From assembly GCA_001800095.1 (NCBI GenBank), contig MGUT01000019.1:27213-33502 (forward strand): a stretch of DNA of 6,290 nt, given 5' to 3'. The DNA comes from Elusimicrobia bacterium RIFCSPLOWO2_01_FULL_64_13. Its GTDB lineage: Bacteria > Elusimicrobiota > Elusimicrobia > 2-02-FULL-39-32. The position numbers and the translations under genes were made by a program. Positions 5,826 through 6,290 of this stretch are shown piece after piece. Every line of letters starts with the position of its first letter. Position 1 is the stretch's first letter. The notes beneath the pieces were generated by a model. It was not told where the DNA came from and did no database searches. It was given only the letters and a program-made list of their open reading frames with translations.

Positions 5826-6290
5826 CCGCCCCCGTCCCGGCCCCCGGAGGGAACCCGCGCGCGGTCCCCCTGCTCGGCCTCGACGCCGCGGACCTGGTCC
5901 GCTGTTCGGCGCGGAAGCTCCTGTCCCTTTCCCTCGAAGAGATGCGCGCCGTCCAGGCCCATTTCAGGACCCTCGGGCGCGACCCCACCGACGTGGAGCT
6001 CGAGACCATCGCCCAGACCTGGTCCGAACATTGCAAGCATAAGACCTTCAAAGGGATCATCCATTACGTGGAGCACGGACCAGACGGCCTCTCCGAGGAA
6101 ACCTTCGACGACCTCCTCAAGGCCACCATCGTGCGCGCGACGAAAGAGCTGGACCGGCCCTTCTGCCTGTCCGTGTTCGAGGACAACGCCGGCATCATCG
6201 ATTTCGACGGGGAGAACGCCGCCGCGTTCAAGGTGGAGACGCACAACCACCCGTCCGCCCTCGAGCCTTACGGCGGGGCCGGCACCGGGA
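5822..6290 (+). CDS. purL: Phosphoribosylformylglycinamidine synthase PurL (3' partial)
   Basis: The first 156 codons of the FGAM synthetase subunit, which uses ATP and ammonia from glutamine to convert FGAR to FGAM in purine synthesis. A low-complexity Pro/Ala/Gly lead is followed by a linker ending LGRDPTDVELETIAQTW (about 51-67), the signature SEHCKHKTF (68-76), an acidic stretch SVFEDNAGIIDFDG (117-130), and ETHNHPSALEPYGGAGTG (139-156), where the window ends. The 'LGRDPxDxEL' linker is like that of large-type (E. coli-like) PurL rather than the short Bacillus type, yet the preceding N-terminal domain is a separate gene. The GTG start at 5822 overlaps the upstream stop (GTGA, 5822-5825) with GGAAG at 5815-5819; a later in-frame ATG (5942) would cut off most of the linker. 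Whether a glutaminase domain is fused at the C-terminus cannot be seen. Confidence 0.93.
   Translation, partial: MTAPVPAPGGNPRAVPLLGLDAADLVRCSARKLLSLSLEEMRAVQAHFRTLGRDPTDVELETIAQTWSEHCKHKTFKGIIHYVEHGPDGLSEETFDDLLKATIVRATKELDRPFCLSVFEDNAGIIDFDGENAAAFKVETHNHPSALEPYGGAGTG

Noticed and set aside
5801..5830. Sequencing frameshift splitting one large purL gene
   Set aside because: It cannot be excluded without reads, but the boundary has a clean GTGA overlap, a nearby GGAAG, and a non-conserved Pro/Ala/Gly lead at the PurL start, so a true split is more likely than an error.
1..6290. BirA-type biotin operator, riboswitch, CRISPR array, tRNA, insertion sequence
   Set aside because: I looked for a TTGTTAACC-type operator in the gaps, for regularly spaced repeats, for tRNA-like arms and for terminal inverted repeats, and saw none. 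The promoter of the first unit lies outside the window.

Overview
The window is a GC-rich, densely packed stretch of bacterial chromosome. Every gene is on the + strand, and six of the seven junctions are stop-start overlaps or gaps of 18 bases or fewer. Four of the genes have apparent GTG starts. No tRNA, rRNA, mobile element or CRISPR signal was seen. The gene content (bacterial ABC-2 exporter, discrete type II fatty-acid enzymes, bioF/bioD, purL) says Bacteria. The sequence alone does not allow a phylum to be named; a free-living, biotin- and purine-prototrophic, high-GC and probably uncultured lineage is a reasonable guess.

Layout: (1) 2-661, the C-terminal part of an ABC exporter ATPase, cut by the window edge. 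(2) 658-1440, its ABC-2 type membrane partner, joined by an ATGA overlap. (3) 1442-2173, a FabG-like short-chain reductase. (4) 2192-3337, a short FabF-like ketosynthase with an intact Cys-His-His triad. (5) 3341-4534, BioF (8-amino-7-oxononanoate synthase). (6) about 4504/4531-5223, BioD (dethiobiotin synthetase). These six genes look like one transcription unit. (7) A 125-base intergenic gap, 5224-5348, the only real gap, with an AT-rich core, inverted repeats and a weak promoter candidate. (8) 5349-5825, a stand-alone protein made of two tandem PurS-like halves. (9) 5822 to the window end, the N-terminal part of PurL (FGAM synthase), joined by a GTGA overlap.

How they fit together: BioF condenses a pimeloyl thioester with alanine, and BioD closes the ureido ring two steps later. 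A reductase and a ketosynthase placed directly before bioF suggest a dedicated fatty-acid-type elongation module that supplies the pimeloyl chain, in place of or alongside bioC/bioH, bioW, bioI or bioZ. None of those genes, nor bioA or bioB, is in the window. The last two genes form a purine module: the tandem PurS-like protein matches the N-terminal domain of large-type PurL and is followed directly by a PurL that begins with a large-type linker, so it looks like a large PurL split into two polypeptides.

Most worth a second look: the ketosynthase/reductase pair built into a biotin operon, the split PurL with a tandem PurS, the start of bioD, and the strong tendency of the rare Ile codon ATA to sit before codons beginning with T.
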